This document shows positions 7,851-17,165 of a DNA stretch of 64,000 bases, in pieces. A program made the translations under genes and the position numbers. This DNA comes from Paraglaciecola chathamensis S18K6 (lineage in GTDB: Bacteria; Pseudomonadota; Gammaproteobacteria; Enterobacterales; Alteromonadaceae): assembly GCA_000314955.1 (NCBI GenBank), contig BAEM01000021.1, forward strand, positions 1 through 64,000, read 5' to 3'. The stretch's first letter is position 1, and the number at the start of each line of letters is the position of its first letter. The notes below the pieces were generated by a model that saw nothing but the letters and a program-made list of their open reading frames with translations, made no database searches and was not told the origin of the DNA.

Positions 7851-8398
7851 ATGAAAATCCATTCACTCTATCAGCTAATATTTTCAGCCTCGGTCTTACT
7901 TAGTGGTTGTGCAACCCAGAAAACCAGCTCAGATTTACCTCATGATACCCCGCCGCTCACTTCATCAGCGCAAAGAACCACTAACCAAGCGTGCATTGAT
8001 ATTATTAAAGAATCAGAAGGCGTGCGCCTAAAAGCGTATCGAGGCCCAGCAGGCCATTGGTTAATCGGGTATGGTCACAAAGCTGGGGTTAAGCAAGGCA
8101 TGGAAATTAACGCCCTCAAGCAGAAGTATTCCTTAAAAACGATTTACTCAAAATAGAAGAGCAAATGAGCAAGTTAGTAAAAGTGCCTGTTAACAACAAT
8201 CAATTTAGTGCGTTGGTGTGCTTAGGTTACAACATCGGCATGGGTAACTTGTACAAATCCACCTTATTGCGTTTGCTTAATGAAGGCGATTACACCGGTG
8301 CTAGCGACCAATTCAGTGTATGGCGCAAGGCCGCGGGAAAAGTAAATGCTCACCTTGTTAAGCGCCGTGCAAAAGAAAAAAGCTTGTTTAATAAATAA
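7851..8398 (+). pseudogene. GH24 lysozyme-like lipoprotein, frameshifted
   Basis: Two overlapping frames together give one GH24 (phage-type lysozyme) protein. The first (7851-8156) has a lipoprotein signal (ASVLLSGC), the catalytic-glutamate segment IIKESEGVRLKAY and GHWLIGYGHKAG. The second begins upstream of 8165: translation in that frame from about 8120 gives AEVFLKNDLLKIEEQMSKL, then the family motifs NNNQFSALVCLGYNIG and SVWRKAAGK. One missing base near 8115-8118 explains the break. The active site also departs from the family: the usual Y-x-D/C-P-x-G-x-x-T-I-G-Y-G-H reads Y-R-G-P-A-G-H-W-L-I-G-Y-G-H, lacking the Asp/Cys and the Thr. It is probably inactive, unless the shift is a sequencing error. 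Confidence 0.8.
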
Positions 8399-8401
8399 GA
8401 T

Positions 8402-8436
8402 ATACGGCCAAATGCACTCATTACATTTGGCCGTAT
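8402..8436. terminator. Hairpin after lysozyme pseudogene
   Basis: A perfect 13-bp stem (ATACGGCCAAATG with CATTTGGCCGTAT) and a 9-nt loop, starting 4 nt after the stop codon. Only a short T run follows, so it is either a modest terminator or an RNA-stabilising hairpin. Confidence 0.6.
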
Positions 8437-8595
8437 TGTGTGAGCACAGTCTTAGAGCAAGTAACGTCAAAAAAACACAGTGTGCGCTTTCAAGTCATTT
8501 CATATAAGTGAGCTCGTATAACTGCGCATGTATAAGTGCTCACGTATAAGTACACACCCAAGCGCATTTAAAATAAAATATACGGCGAGAGCGTT

Positions 8596-9333
8596 TTATT
8601 CGTTCACTACTGCTGGCGACAGGTTTGCTCTTGCGGCATGGGTAGCCGAAACTAATTGTTCACGAACAGCTTGTGCATTCAAACATGGTTTTTCAAAGGG
8701 CAAATAAACTATCTTTTCGTCTGCCTGGATGTGCGCCCCCTCATAAAAAGCAGAAAGCATCACCAACTGCTCGGCCTGAATACCGAATTGGTCCTCAACG
8801 ATCAATGCCATCGCTTCTTGATGGTCCTCATTCATGTGCTCAATGATACCGCTACTGACTTGTTGCCAATCACTCTCGGCTGAACCCGAAAGCCAGTTTT
8901 CTTTGTTGATCCAAAAGATCTTACCGAAACCGCCTATGTAACGAATACGCTCAGCTTTAATTTGATAAAACGAGAAGTCATGGGTTTTCTTATAAGCTTT
9001 GGCCCTAGGGAATAAAGCCAAGTACTGCTCAGTTATATGCGCATCTTCTACTAGCTCTGCGTTGCCCAAAAAAGTGACTCGGCCGTTCGCTTGTGAATCA
9101 TCTTGTAAGGTATCAAATATCGTCACTGACACTTTTGGGTTGCCTTTAATATTGCGCGTATGCTGGGCAATTTGGCTAATGTAGGTAACTAGATTACCTT
9201 CAGGGGTCATGTAAAACGGTACCACTGAACCAAACGGGTAGCCGGCAACAGATTGTGAATGGGTACTCAGCACCCCACTATGCTGTTGGCGTACAAGAGT
9301 TTTAGCATCGAATATATATTGGTCTATTTTCAT
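8596..9333 (-). CDS. hugZ: HugZ/HutZ-family heme utilisation protein
   Basis: A 245-residue cytosolic protein with a split-barrel flavin-type fold (QHSGVLSTHSQSVAGYPFGSVVPF, then the PKVSVTIFD strand) typical of the pyridoxamine-phosphate-oxidase-like HugZ group, and a C-terminal DUF2470-like domain (IIEHMNEDHQEAMALIV, then YLPFEKP). HugZ/HutZ proteins bind heme and break it down or hand it on after import. The start at 9333 was chosen because AGGAAG lies just upstream, unlike the in-frame start at 9387. It is the last gene of the heme operon, 31 nt after hmuV, which supports the role. Confidence 0.88.
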   Translation of the reverse strand: MKIDQYIFDAKTLVRQQHSGVLSTHSQSVAGYPFGSVVPFYMTPEGNLVTYISQIAQHTRNIKGNPKVSVTIFDTLQDDSQANGRVTFLGNAELVEDAHITEQYLALFPRAKAYKKTHDFSFYQIKAERIRYIGGFGKIFWINKENWLSGSAESDWQQVSSGIIEHMNEDHQEAMALIVEDQFGIQAEQLVMLSAFYEGAHIQADEKIVYLPFEKPCLNAQAVREQLVSATHAARANLSPAVVNE

Positions 9334-9364
9334 TTTTCTTCCTTTATTCAATAGGTTGACACCA

Positions 9365-10153
9365 TCAGTGGGTAATAAAAGGCACACTGTTGGCTTGTGG
9401 AATTAATGTCGGCGTTACCCCGAAACACTGTTGCAGATTTTGCTCATTGATCACCTCACACACCTGGCCTTGTGCAAGGCAACGCCCATTGGCAAGCAAA
9501 ATGACTTGATTTGCGTACGGTAGTACCAAATTCATGTCATGACTGACACACATCACACTAAGCCCTTGCTGACAGTAGCTTTTGATAACGTCCATCATGG
9601 CTTTTTGAAAGCGAAAATCGAGTGCTGACGTGGGCTCGTCAAGCAGCAGCAATTTACCTTCAAATGCACATTCGTACTTTGCTGTTTTCGCATTGGGTAA
9701 CAGTTGCACGAGTGCTTTGGCGATAAACACTCGCTGACGCTCTCCCCCAGACAAAGTTCGTACATCACGGCCAAATAAATGGCCAATACTAAGTTGTTCT
9801 GCCACTTGGCAAATTAGCTCAGTGCTTTGCGCTAAGGTTTCTTTTTGATTCATGCGCCCAAGTTGCAGCACTTCTTCAGTCAAAAACGCGAATTGCACTT
9901 GGTTATGTTGATTAACAAAAGCACGTTGTGTTGCTAACGTTTTGGTGTTCCAGCCGCTTAGCTCTCGCTCATTAAGGGCCACACGACCACTGTAGTGGCT
10001 ATGTAAACCCGCAATGCAACGCAATAAGGTGGATTTTCCGCAACCGTTTTCACCTATGACGGTGGAAAACTCACCAACTTTTAAGGTTATATCCAATCCG
10101 TTGAGCAACGGGGTTGCGCCGTGATACAAGGCTATTTTTTCAAGTTCAAGCAT
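9365..10153 (-). CDS. hmuV: Heme ABC transporter ATP-binding protein
   Basis: A 262-residue ATPase that powers heme import through HmuU. It has Walker A GENGCGKST (about residue 33), the signature LSGGERQRV, Walker B LLLLDEPTSALD and the switch histidine in SHDMN, all in normal spacing. The start at 10153 lies 5 nt past the hmuU stop codon. A longer in-frame reading upstream only translates hmuU out of frame and is not used. A short insertion between signature and Walker B (LPNAKTAKYECAFEGK) is typical of HmuV compared with other ATPases. Confidence 0.92.
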   Translation of the reverse strand: MLELEKIALYHGATPLLNGLDITLKVGEFSTVIGENGCGKSTLLRCIAGLHSHYSGRVALNERELSGWNTKTLATQRAFVNQHNQVQFAFLTEEVLQLGRMNQKETLAQSTELICQVAEQLSIGHLFGRDVRTLSGGERQRVFIAKALVQLLPNAKTAKYECAFEGKLLLLDEPTSALDFRFQKAMMDVIKSYCQQGLSVMCVSHDMNLVLPYANQVILLANGRCLAQGQVCEVINEQNLQQCFGVTPTLIPQANSVPFITH

Positions 10154-10158
10154 AGCGG

Positions 10159-11250
10159 TTAAGCAATTGCCCCTCCCCTTTTCTGTTTGGCTAACAGGTA
10201 TAAAAAGAACGGTGCGCCAACGGCGGAGGTAACAATACCTATGGGTATTTCCAGCGGCGGAAATAGCGCGCGTGAAGCAGTATCGGCAGCCAACATTAAT
10301 ATTGCTCCTAATAAACCGCATGCAGGCATTAGGTATTTGTGATCCGCCCCGAATAATGTGCGGGCAATATGCGGCACGACCAAACCAACAAAACCGATTA
10401 TTCCGCATAATGCCGTAGCGAGTGCCACAGAAAAAGCCACCAGCCACAGAATAAAACGTTTGTATTTATTCACCTCAAGCCCCATACATTGGGCTTCGTT
10501 CTCCCCCAATGCAAACAGATTAAGGGGCTGGCATAAGTGCATATACAGAGCAATGATTGGCACGCTTAAAGCACCTACAAACAGCACTTTTGACCAGGTT
10601 ACCCCGCCTAAACTCCCCATAGTCCAGTAAGTAATTTGTCGCAGTGCATCATCGTTTGCCATGTAGCTAATAGCGCCAATATGCGTGCCCGCTAGCGCAT
10701 TCACCGCAACGCCTGCCAAGATCAACGAAGAAATCGCCATACCCGCTGGCGTACGCGCTACGATCAACACAATCCACACGGCCAACAAAGCGCCAATGAA
10801 GGCGCTAAACGCAATCAAATACTGCCCGCCCGCTTCAAGTTCGGGAAAGTGATTAATTAATGCCAGTGCAGTAGCCGCTGCAGCGGCGGCCCCGCCTGAA
10901 ATACCTATCAGTCCTGGGTCCGCTAGCGGGTTTCGCACCAAGCCTTGCATTGCGCAGCCAGACATTGCCAATAGTGCACCGATAAACATAGCCATGAGCA
11001 TGCGCGGTGCACGCAATTCAGAAAACACGTACCACTGTAAATACTGTTCTTGTGATAACGTCTGTTGGTGAACTTTTTGCAATATGACATCGGCTAACAT
11101 CCCTGCGGATTGCTCAAAACTACCAGATTGCATACCCACTAAAAGAATTACGCCAGCGAGTATTGACCCGAACACAAACCCGCGCAGGTGCCTTTGACGC
11201 CTCGCGTTCAAACTAAGCAGTAAATTGACGGCCGATGCTTTACTGTGCAT
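10159..11250 (-). CDS. hmuU: Heme ABC transporter permease (FecCD family)
   Basis: A 363-residue inner-membrane permease with about ten membrane helices, of the FecCD/BtuC type. Typical motifs are RAPRMLMAMFIGALLAMSGCAMQGLVRNPLADPGLIGISGGA near the N-terminus (given by its parts: RNPLADP and GISGGA) and GIIGFVGLVVPHIAR, the site that contacts the ATPase, near residue 280. It forms the heme channel as a dimer with two HmuV. Its start overlaps the end of hmuT by 11 nt, so it is translated in the same operon. Confidence 0.92.
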   Translation of the reverse strand: MHSKASAVNLLLSLNARRQRHLRGFVFGSILAGVILLVGMQSGSFEQSAGMLADVILQKVHQQTLSQEQYLQWYVFSELRAPRMLMAMFIGALLAMSGCAMQGLVRNPLADPGLIGISGGAAAAAATALALINHFPELEAGGQYLIAFSAFIGALLAVWIVLIVARTPAGMAISSLILAGVAVNALAGTHIGAISYMANDDALRQITYWTMGSLGGVTWSKVLFVGALSVPIIALYMHLCQPLNLFALGENEAQCMGLEVNKYKRFILWLVAFSVALATALCGIIGFVGLVVPHIARTLFGADHKYLMPACGLLGAILMLAADTASRALFPPLEIPIGIVTSAVGAPFFLYLLAKQKRGGAIA

Positions 11251-12166
11251 GTGCTAGTTCGGGGGCGTAAAATGCCGCCGTTTTCTGAATAATTCGTTTA
11301 AGAGCGTCAGGGTAGCGAGGCGATAATCCCAGTGCACTGCTACTTTCCATCGTACTGATTACGCAGTTGCGCCCTGCGTTAGTCGCTTTAAGTGCTGGAT
11401 GCTGACACAAGCGAGCTAAGGCATCAGGCTCTTTAGCGCGATGGCTAGCAACAAAAATAATATCTGGGTTGGCGGCCAATATAGACTCATTATCCATGAC
11501 TTTATAATCAGGCAAATCTTTTGCTGCGTTGATAATGCCAGCATCATCAAACAAAGATTGAGGTACTGTATTTCCCCCAGCCACGGTTAAACCTCTGTCG
11601 CTATCAGACATCACAAATAGTGCAGTAATGGCACCTTGCTTTTCCCTTGAGTCTTGCGCGCGTATGCGTGCTTCATACTTCAGTTTTGCAACCTGCTGTT
11701 CAATCTGAGTATTTAATGCTTGCGCTTTGTTTGGGGTATCTAACAGCTGTCCCATTTCGCTGATCATCTGCTGCAACCCGCTTAAATCACGCTGCTCTGT
11801 AAAAATGTGCACCTTTATACCAGCAGACTCAAGTTGCGTTGCTAGCGTTTCTGGGCCCGTGGCCTGTGCACCAAATAAATGGGTCGGTGCAAAGCCCAGA
11901 ATACCTTCCGTGCTAAGCTGGCGAAAATACCCCAGTTTAGGCAGAGCCGCGGCCTCAGCTGGATACAAACTTGTGCTGTCAGTGGCCACGATATATTGCT
12001 CTTTGCCTAAGGCGTAAATGACTTCAGTTATGCTGCCACCGGAGGCAATAATTCGCATACTTTGCGCCGCCCCCTTGTCACTTGTACTTGCTGAAACATC
12101 AGCTTGAACCGGTGCGTGTATAAACGTTGTAGTGAGACACAAAATAAAACTAAGATACTTGTACAT
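11240..12166 (-). CDS. hmuT: Periplasmic heme-binding protein
   Basis: A 308-residue exported protein with a signal peptide (LSFILCLTTTFIHAPVQA, cleaved near residue 22) and the class III substrate-binding fold: RIIASGGSITEVIYALG at the start of lobe 1, LGYFRQLSTEGILGFAPTHLFG, and the lobe 2 segment NESILAANPDIIFVASHRA. These are characteristic of HmuT/ShuT-type proteins that carry heme from the outer-membrane receptor to HmuUV. The heme ligand is probably one of the conserved tyrosines but was not pinned down. It follows hmuY and precedes hmuU. Confidence 0.9.
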   Translation of the reverse strand: MYKYLSFILCLTTTFIHAPVQADVSASTSDKGAAQSMRIIASGGSITEVIYALGKEQYIVATDSTSLYPAEAAALPKLGYFRQLSTEGILGFAPTHLFGAQATGPETLATQLESAGIKVHIFTEQRDLSGLQQMISEMGQLLDTPNKAQALNTQIEQQVAKLKYEARIRAQDSREKQGAITALFVMSDSDRGLTVAGGNTVPQSLFDDAGIINAAKDLPDYKVMDNESILAANPDIIFVASHRAKEPDALARLCQHPALKATNAGRNCVISTMESSSALGLSPRYPDALKRIIQKTAAFYAPELAHAQ

Positions 12167-12215
12167 GGTTGTTCCAATAAACAGTCAATCAATGACGTTC
12201 TTTTAGCCGTTAAGC

Positions 12216-12251
12216 CATGCCGATTTTGAGTCACTCACCCAAACCGGCATG
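12216..12251 (-). other. Intercistronic hairpin between hmuY and hmuT
   Basis: CATGCCG and CGGCATG, seven perfect pairs with a 22-nt loop, sit in the 120-nt gap between hmuY and hmuT. No T run follows on the operon strand, so transcript processing or stability is more likely than full termination. Confidence 0.4.
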
Positions 12252-12286
12252 ATTTTATTGCGCTAAAATAAGTCGATATAAACGCG

Positions 12287-13411
12287 TTACTCGCTTGCTA
12301 GTTCATCATAGCGGAAGCTGTAATTACCTGAGGTTCCTGCTTCATCGTAATAGCTGGTGATCTGCATTTTGAACGTGGCGTCGCTGGTTTTGACTAAATA
12401 CACGCCGTATTGCGACCAAAGCAAATGGCCACCGTTTAGGTTGTACTGGTACCAAGGGTTGGCATCAAACGCCAATTCTTGGGTAACGTCTGAGGTAAAG
12501 CCATAAAACTGTGCGGCTTCGCTGTCTATTGCATCATACGCATTGGCGTCATCAACCAAGGCTGTAGCATCTTCAGCGATATGGATATCAAATTCGGCCC
12601 CGGTAATATCATCAACGGTTGTGCACGCCAACGTGATGTCCCAAGCATCCGTGGCCGACATCACTGCGCCTAAGCCAAAATCAACGTATATATCATCTGT
12701 GCAATCAGCGGTGTTGATGGTCAGGGCTGATTCTGCTCCAAACTCTGTGTCTCCTGCTAGGGTGTCTTGCATCGCTCCCCCAAACGTAATGCTCGATAGC
12801 GTACGCCCCTGTGTGGTTAAATCCGTGACCCGAAATTTAGTGTAAGCGTCATCTGAATCAACGATAAAATAACGGTCGTCGTTGGCAGTTACCACGTGAG
12901 TTGTCATGTCGTAATCATAGAACTTGTCACCAATCACACTTTCTTCGCTGTCACCGACAAAACTTGCTTCCTCGGGAATGTCCGTCGCACTGATGGCAAG
13001 ATAATCATCTAGCTCTGAGTCTGCATCGGCATTCAAAAAGCTATCGACGACCGCTGCACCCGTTTCATCATAAAAATCACTGTTAACATCAGTGAAAAAT
13101 GCGCCCACACTGTTATCACTATGGGTATTCAAGTACACCTTTGTGCGCTGAAATGCGATATCCCAGAGGCTATTTTCAGCCGCTTCTTCAACAGTTAACT
13201 CAAGCGCCGCTCCTGTGTCTAAATCAAAATACACACGTGCTGGCTCTGACGTAGTACCTGTGCTGAACGGCCCGACTATAGCGCCCTCTTCCACTACCGG
13301 CGTGGTGGGCTCAGTAGGAGACGGCTCTACACTGTCGCTGCTTGAGCTTGAACCACCACAGGCGGTCAGTAACATTACGGCACTCAAACTAGCGAGATAA
13401 CTGATTTTCAT
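12287..13411 (-). CDS. HmuY-family heme-binding lipoprotein
   Basis: A 374-residue lipoprotein with lipobox LLTACGG (Cys18) and a Ser/Pro/Glu-rich linker to about residue 45. The HmuY signature appears as SLWDIAFQRTKVYLNTHS near residue 85 and WYQYNLNGGHLLWSQYGVYLVKT near residue 318. HmuY, known best from Porphyromonas, is an outer-membrane lipoprotein that takes heme from host proteins and hands it to a TonB receptor. Here it lies between that receptor and hmuT in one operon. The protein is strongly acidic, as usual for exported marine proteins. Its assigned role rests on both sequence and position. Confidence 0.82.
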   Translation of the reverse strand: MKISYLASLSAVMLLTACGGSSSSSDSVEPSPTEPTTPVVEEGAIVGPFSTGTTSEPARVYFDLDTGAALELTVEEAAENSLWDIAFQRTKVYLNTHSDNSVGAFFTDVNSDFYDETGAAVVDSFLNADADSELDDYLAISATDIPEEASFVGDSEESVIGDKFYDYDMTTHVVTANDDRYFIVDSDDAYTKFRVTDLTTQGRTLSSITFGGAMQDTLAGDTEFGAESALTINTADCTDDIYVDFGLGAVMSATDAWDITLACTTVDDITGAEFDIHIAEDATALVDDANAYDAIDSEAAQFYGFTSDVTQELAFDANPWYQYNLNGGHLLWSQYGVYLVKTSDATFKMQITSYYDEAGTSGNYSFRYDELASE

Positions 13412-13437
13412 GGATTTTTCCTTTTCTTTAGTGTGTT

Positions 13438-15453
13438 TTAATAGAATTGATAGCTAACGCCGACGAATACACGCTGGCTTGAAAGGGGCCTAACGTCGAG
13501 TAAGCCTTGGGCGATAGCGTCACTGTCTTGATGCTCATCGAAGAGGTTGTCGATGCCAGCGTTCCACTGCCATTGATCGTTTATGTGTTGATTTACGCTT
13601 ACATTTACGCTGAGCCAATCGTCTTTTTCGATACCCAGTTGGGTGCTGCTTGGATGCTCGCCCGTTTCATACACCACGTAGGCTAAGGCGTTAATATCAA
13701 AGGGAAGCTGCCAATTTAGATTGGACTTGATTTGATGAGTAGGACGATCCGCTAAGTAATTATCGTCGCCATCTGTGGCGTGCAAGTAACTGTAGCTCAG
13801 CTGATAATCCACTTTTTGCCAGCTAAGTTTGAGCGACAGATCCGCACCTTTCATATAGGTTTGGTCGACATTTTCATAGCGAGAAATCAGCAGCCCGGTT
13901 TGCGCAGATGCCTCAACATCGGTCACCGTGTTAATGAAGTCTTGCGCTTTAGCGTAGTGAAGATTCGCCCGCAACGATAAACGGGGATAGGCGTTTGGCG
14001 TATTGTTTGCACCGAACAATCGCGTAACACTGCCATGGTAACTAAGCTCAACGTTGCCACTTAGCGCGGTCTCTGGGTCAAGTTCATCATTGCCCAGCAC
14101 CATATAACCTAAGTTACTGTGATCGAATACGTAAAAGCGCTCTTTTAACGTCGGCACACGATAACTTTGCCCCGCACCCACCCGTAATTGCCACAGGTCA
14201 TTTTTATCATTGTTGAGTGTGAACAAACCGTTCAACCGTGCTGCAGAATGCACCCCAAAGTCACTGTCATTCTGAACACGAACACCCGCCACCAATTCGT
14301 GATCACCATACAACCAACTGGCCTGAGTATACGCTTCAACGCTGTCGCGACTTTGGTCGTCCACCTCAATTGTTCCGGTCACATCTGGGCTACTGCCCTG
14401 CTTTATTTGGTACAACTCATCCCGATGAAGAATCAGGCCCGAAACAAGCGCAGTGCTACCCAATTGCCATTGGTATTGGCTGTCTATTTCTGCCAACGTA
14501 ATTTCAGCATCCCGTAAACCATTTGAATCGCCACTGGTTTCATCATGCTGTAAATAGCGCCCATTCACTTTCCATATTTGGCTTTTACTGACGTTAACAT
14601 CGTATTGCCACTGTTCAACATCAGACAGATAACTGATGTCTCCGGCTTGACCAGGAATAGCGTAGCGAAGTTTAATTTTTTCATCGCTGAAATAGCGAGT
14701 CTTCAACGCCAAGTGAATATCACTGAAGTCTTTAGCTAGGCCCAGATTAACAAAAGACTTATCTGTACTCGGGGCGCTTTGTGCGAACGTGTTTTCATCA
14801 TAGTCAAAGCCCGGATCGTCAATTTTTTGCGCGCTAACACTTCCCTGCCAACCCATAATATTTTGCTTAATGTCTAACTGGTACAAGCCTGCCACATCAC
14901 TAGAATCAATCGCGTTTTGGGTATAACTGCTGGCTTGATATCTAAATTTCCCGCTGTTTTGACTTTGCTTACGCGTGATGACATTGATTACACCGCCCAT
15001 GGCCGAGCTGCCATAAAGAACAGACGCCGCGCCGCGCAACACTTCGATTCGCTCAATGTTTAATACACTGATTTGATCTAAATCTACTGATGAGCCAGTG
15101 GGCGATATAAGCGGTTGGCTGTCTAGTAATACCAGTACATGATCCCCATCAAAGCCTTGCATTTGCACTGTGTAACCGTCTTTCTCATTGCGCTTAGTGA
15201 CCACACCAGGAATGAAGTTCAGTGCACTTGCTAACGTACCGTGACTGACTTGCTGTAATTGAGCGCCGCTGATCACATCAATAGACACTGGGCTTTGAGA
15301 CTGAGCGAGTTCGGTGCGCGTTCCTGTCACGACCATTCGTTCTAATGGGGCGTTGTCTACGGGATTATTGCCATTTTTGTGGTCAACTAGCGACTGAGCG
15401 TAAGCGCTGGTATTGAACAATATCAGGCAAGGTATAATGGGTTTTAGTTTCAC
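13438..15453 (-). CDS. TonB-dependent heme receptor
   Basis: A 671-residue outer-membrane receptor. It has a signal peptide (LILFNTSAYA), a TonB box region (LERMVVTGTRTEL), a plug domain (residues about 50-165, with GASVLYGSSAMGGVINVIT) and a 22-strand-type barrel ending in aromatic VGVSYQFY. The sequence YRVPTLKERFYVFDHS followed by NLGYMVLGNDELDPE corresponds to the FRAP and NPNL boxes of heme receptors such as HmuR/HutA. It is the first gene of the heme operon; the start is GTG at 15453, and a Fur-like site lies 17 nt upstream. It imports heme into the periplasm using TonB-ExbBD energy. Confidence 0.9.
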   Translation of the reverse strand: MKLKPIIPCLILFNTSAYAQSLVDHKNGNNPVDNAPLERMVVTGTRTELAQSQSPVSIDVISGAQLQQVSHGTLASALNFIPGVVTKRNEKDGYTVQMQGFDGDHVLVLLDSQPLISPTGSSVDLDQISVLNIERIEVLRGAASVLYGSSAMGGVINVITRKQSQNSGKFRYQASSYTQNAIDSSDVAGLYQLDIKQNIMGWQGSVSAQKIDDPGFDYDENTFAQSAPSTDKSFVNLGLAKDFSDIHLALKTRYFSDEKIKLRYAIPGQAGDISYLSDVEQWQYDVNVSKSQIWKVNGRYLQHDETSGDSNGLRDAEITLAEIDSQYQWQLGSTALVSGLILHRDELYQIKQGSSPDVTGTIEVDDQSRDSVEAYTQASWLYGDHELVAGVRVQNDSDFGVHSAARLNGLFTLNNDKNDLWQLRVGAGQSYRVPTLKERFYVFDHSNLGYMVLGNDELDPETALSGNVELSYHGSVTRLFGANNTPNAYPRLSLRANLHYAKAQDFINTVTDVEASAQTGLLISRYENVDQTYMKGADLSLKLSWQKVDYQLSYSYLHATDGDDNYLADRPTHQIKSNLNWQLPFDINALAYVVYETGEHPSSTQLGIEKDDWLSVNVSVNQHINDQWQWNAGIDNLFDEHQDSDAIAQGLLDVRPLSSQRVFVGVSYQFY

Positions 15454-15469
15454 TTGAATATCTACTACA

Positions 15470-15493
15470 AATAGTAATAGTTATCATTTGCAT
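15470..15493 (-). promoter_or_regulatory. Fur-like operator of the heme operon
   Basis: The A/T-rich stretch containing GTAATAGTTATCATTTGC matches about 12 of 19 positions of the classic Fur box, with the core ATCATT intact. It lies just upstream of the receptor start codon, where iron-dependent repression would be expected. A moderate match only. Confidence 0.5.
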
Positions 15494-15861
15494 TTTAATT
15501 TGTCACAATAATATCCTCTTGGTCAAGAAAAATGTGAAATTTTTGATCATGGTGCAAGTCACTATGATGTCTTAAGAAATAAACTAACGAGTAGATATAC
15601 TCCCATTTCAATTGCCACAAAACTGCGATAAAAGTGCGATAAAAGTAAATCTACTCCCCTGTTCACAGCAATAGGTGCAAGGCAGCTATTGCTCTTGACA
15701 ATTAACCTGACAATGGGCCTGGCAAGTGCCATCAGCGCTGTATTTATGATAAGCATTTAGCCGTTCTGAATAGGTATTTAATGCTGCGTTATAGCCGTAA
15801 AAATGGCAGAATAGGCGGCTTACATTTTTACTATTTTGTTTAATAAATCAGGTTGTATCAT
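15494..15861. other. Divergent intergenic region
   Basis: This region lies between the heme receptor gene and the aminotransferase gene. Apart from the Fur-like site at its left edge, no gene or clear palindrome was recognised. Promoters for both directions must lie here. Confidence 0.5.
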
Positions 15862-17040
15862 TTGAAATATTCACAGCGTGCGCAGGCTATCTCACCTTTT
15901 TTTGCAATGGCGTTTGGGGCAAAGGCGGCGGCGTTAGAAGCCCAAGGGCACCACGTCATAAAGTTCAATATTGGTGAGCCTGATTTTGGTGCGCCGCCTG
16001 ATGTATTGCTCGCGATGCAAAGCTTAGCCACCACTACCTCGCTACCCTACACATCTGCTTTAGGCTTGCCAGAGCTACGCGCAGCCATCGCTGGATTTTA
16101 TAAAACGGCGCACAATGTCGATATAGACCCTGCTCGCGTGGTTGTCACTGCTGGGGCGTCAGCTGCGCTATTGCTGTTATCTGCCGCCTTCGTGGATGGC
16201 GGTGATAACGTGATCATGGGGGACCCTTCTTACCCCTGTAATCGACAATTTATAAAAAGTTTTGGCGGCAATGTTCAATTAGTGCCTACCACAGCCGATT
16301 CACGCTTTCAGTTGAATATGCACTTGCTTGAAAAACACTGGCACAGCGGTACGCGCGGTTTGATGTTAGCCACTCCGTCTAACCCAACGGGTACTGCGGT
16401 TTCCCCCGATGAATTACAAGCTATGTGTGAGTTTGCCAAAAACCGCGGGGCGTGGCGCATCATTGATGAAATTTACCTTAATTTGCATCACGGTGAGCCT
16501 GATTATAAGCCGGTTACCGCCCTTTCATTTGATGATGAGGCGCTTGTTATCAATAGCTTCTCGAAGTATTTCGGTATGACCGGATGGCGGTTAGGTTGGT
16601 GCGTAGTACCAAAACAAGCTGTACCAGTAATGGAGCGCATGGCGCAAAACTATTACATTTGCCCGTCAACCTTAGCGCAAAAGGCTGCGCTTGAATGCTT
16701 TACACCCGCTTCTATTGCCGTGTGTGAGTCACGCAGAGCGATGCTCAAATCACGTAAAGAACTGATAATCGCTGGGCTAGCGCAATGCGGCTTACACGTA
16801 CCTGTCCAACCAGACGGTGCATTTTACGTGTACATTGATGTGCGCCCAACAGGACTCAGTGCCATGGACTTTTGCGAGCGGGCATTACAAGAAGCCCACG
16901 TAGCCTTAACACCGGGTAATGATTTTGGCGAATTTCAAGGGGATGATTTCGTACGTTTGTCGTTCGCTTCAGCAGAAAGTGAATTAACCGAGGGCCTACA
17001 AAGGTTAGAACGCTTTATGCAAAGATTGAAAAGCGTCTAG
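15862..17040 (+). CDS. Class I/II pyridoxal-phosphate aminotransferase
   Basis: A 392-residue cytosolic PLP enzyme of the aspartate-aminotransferase fold. Seen motifs are NIGEPDFGAPP near residue 35, the cofactor-stacking region TAGASAALLLL, ATPSNPTGT, and the PLP lysine in NSFSKYFGMTGWRLGW near residue 232. The TTG at 15862 gives the usual N-terminus K-x-S-Q-R-A-Q-A-I-S and has AGG about 10 nt upstream; a TTG 9 nt earlier is less likely. The substrate cannot be read from the sequence. It is monocistronic and faces away from the heme operon, with 408 nt between the two start codons. Confidence 0.85.
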   Translation: MKYSQRAQAISPFFAMAFGAKAAALEAQGHHVIKFNIGEPDFGAPPDVLLAMQSLATTTSLPYTSALGLPELRAAIAGFYKTAHNVDIDPARVVVTAGASAALLLLSAAFVDGGDNVIMGDPSYPCNRQFIKSFGGNVQLVPTTADSRFQLNMHLLEKHWHSGTRGLMLATPSNPTGTAVSPDELQAMCEFAKNRGAWRIIDEIYLNLHHGEPDYKPVTALSFDDEALVINSFSKYFGMTGWRLGWCVVPKQAVPVMERMAQNYYICPSTLAQKAALECFTPASIAVCESRRAMLKSRKELIIAGLAQCGLHVPVQPDGAFYVYIDVRPTGLSAMDFCERALQEAHVALTPGNDFGEFQGDDFVRLSFASAESELTEGLQRLERFMQRLKSV

Positions 17041-17165
17041 TACCTATTGTGGAACTGACAAAAAATACATAGTAGAAGTGTGATTACCAAGAAAAACTGA
17101 CAGCATAGTTAGCAAGTGCCATTTTATGTAACCACACGATGACAATTTAAACATTAGGTAAAACG

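Noticed and set aside
7637-7903. An 88-codon frame overlapping the start of the lysozyme pseudogene
   Set aside because: No ribosome site or motif; it runs across the lysozyme start and signal peptide region in another frame.
10154-10447. A 98-codon in-frame extension ahead of the hmuV start
   Set aside because: It reads hmuU in another frame, has Arg/Cys-rich content unlike a protein N-terminus, and the normal HmuV start lies at 10153.
15562-15756. A 64-codon frame in the divergent region between heme receptor and aminotransferase
   Set aside because: No motif and no ribosome site; the region is expected to hold promoters.
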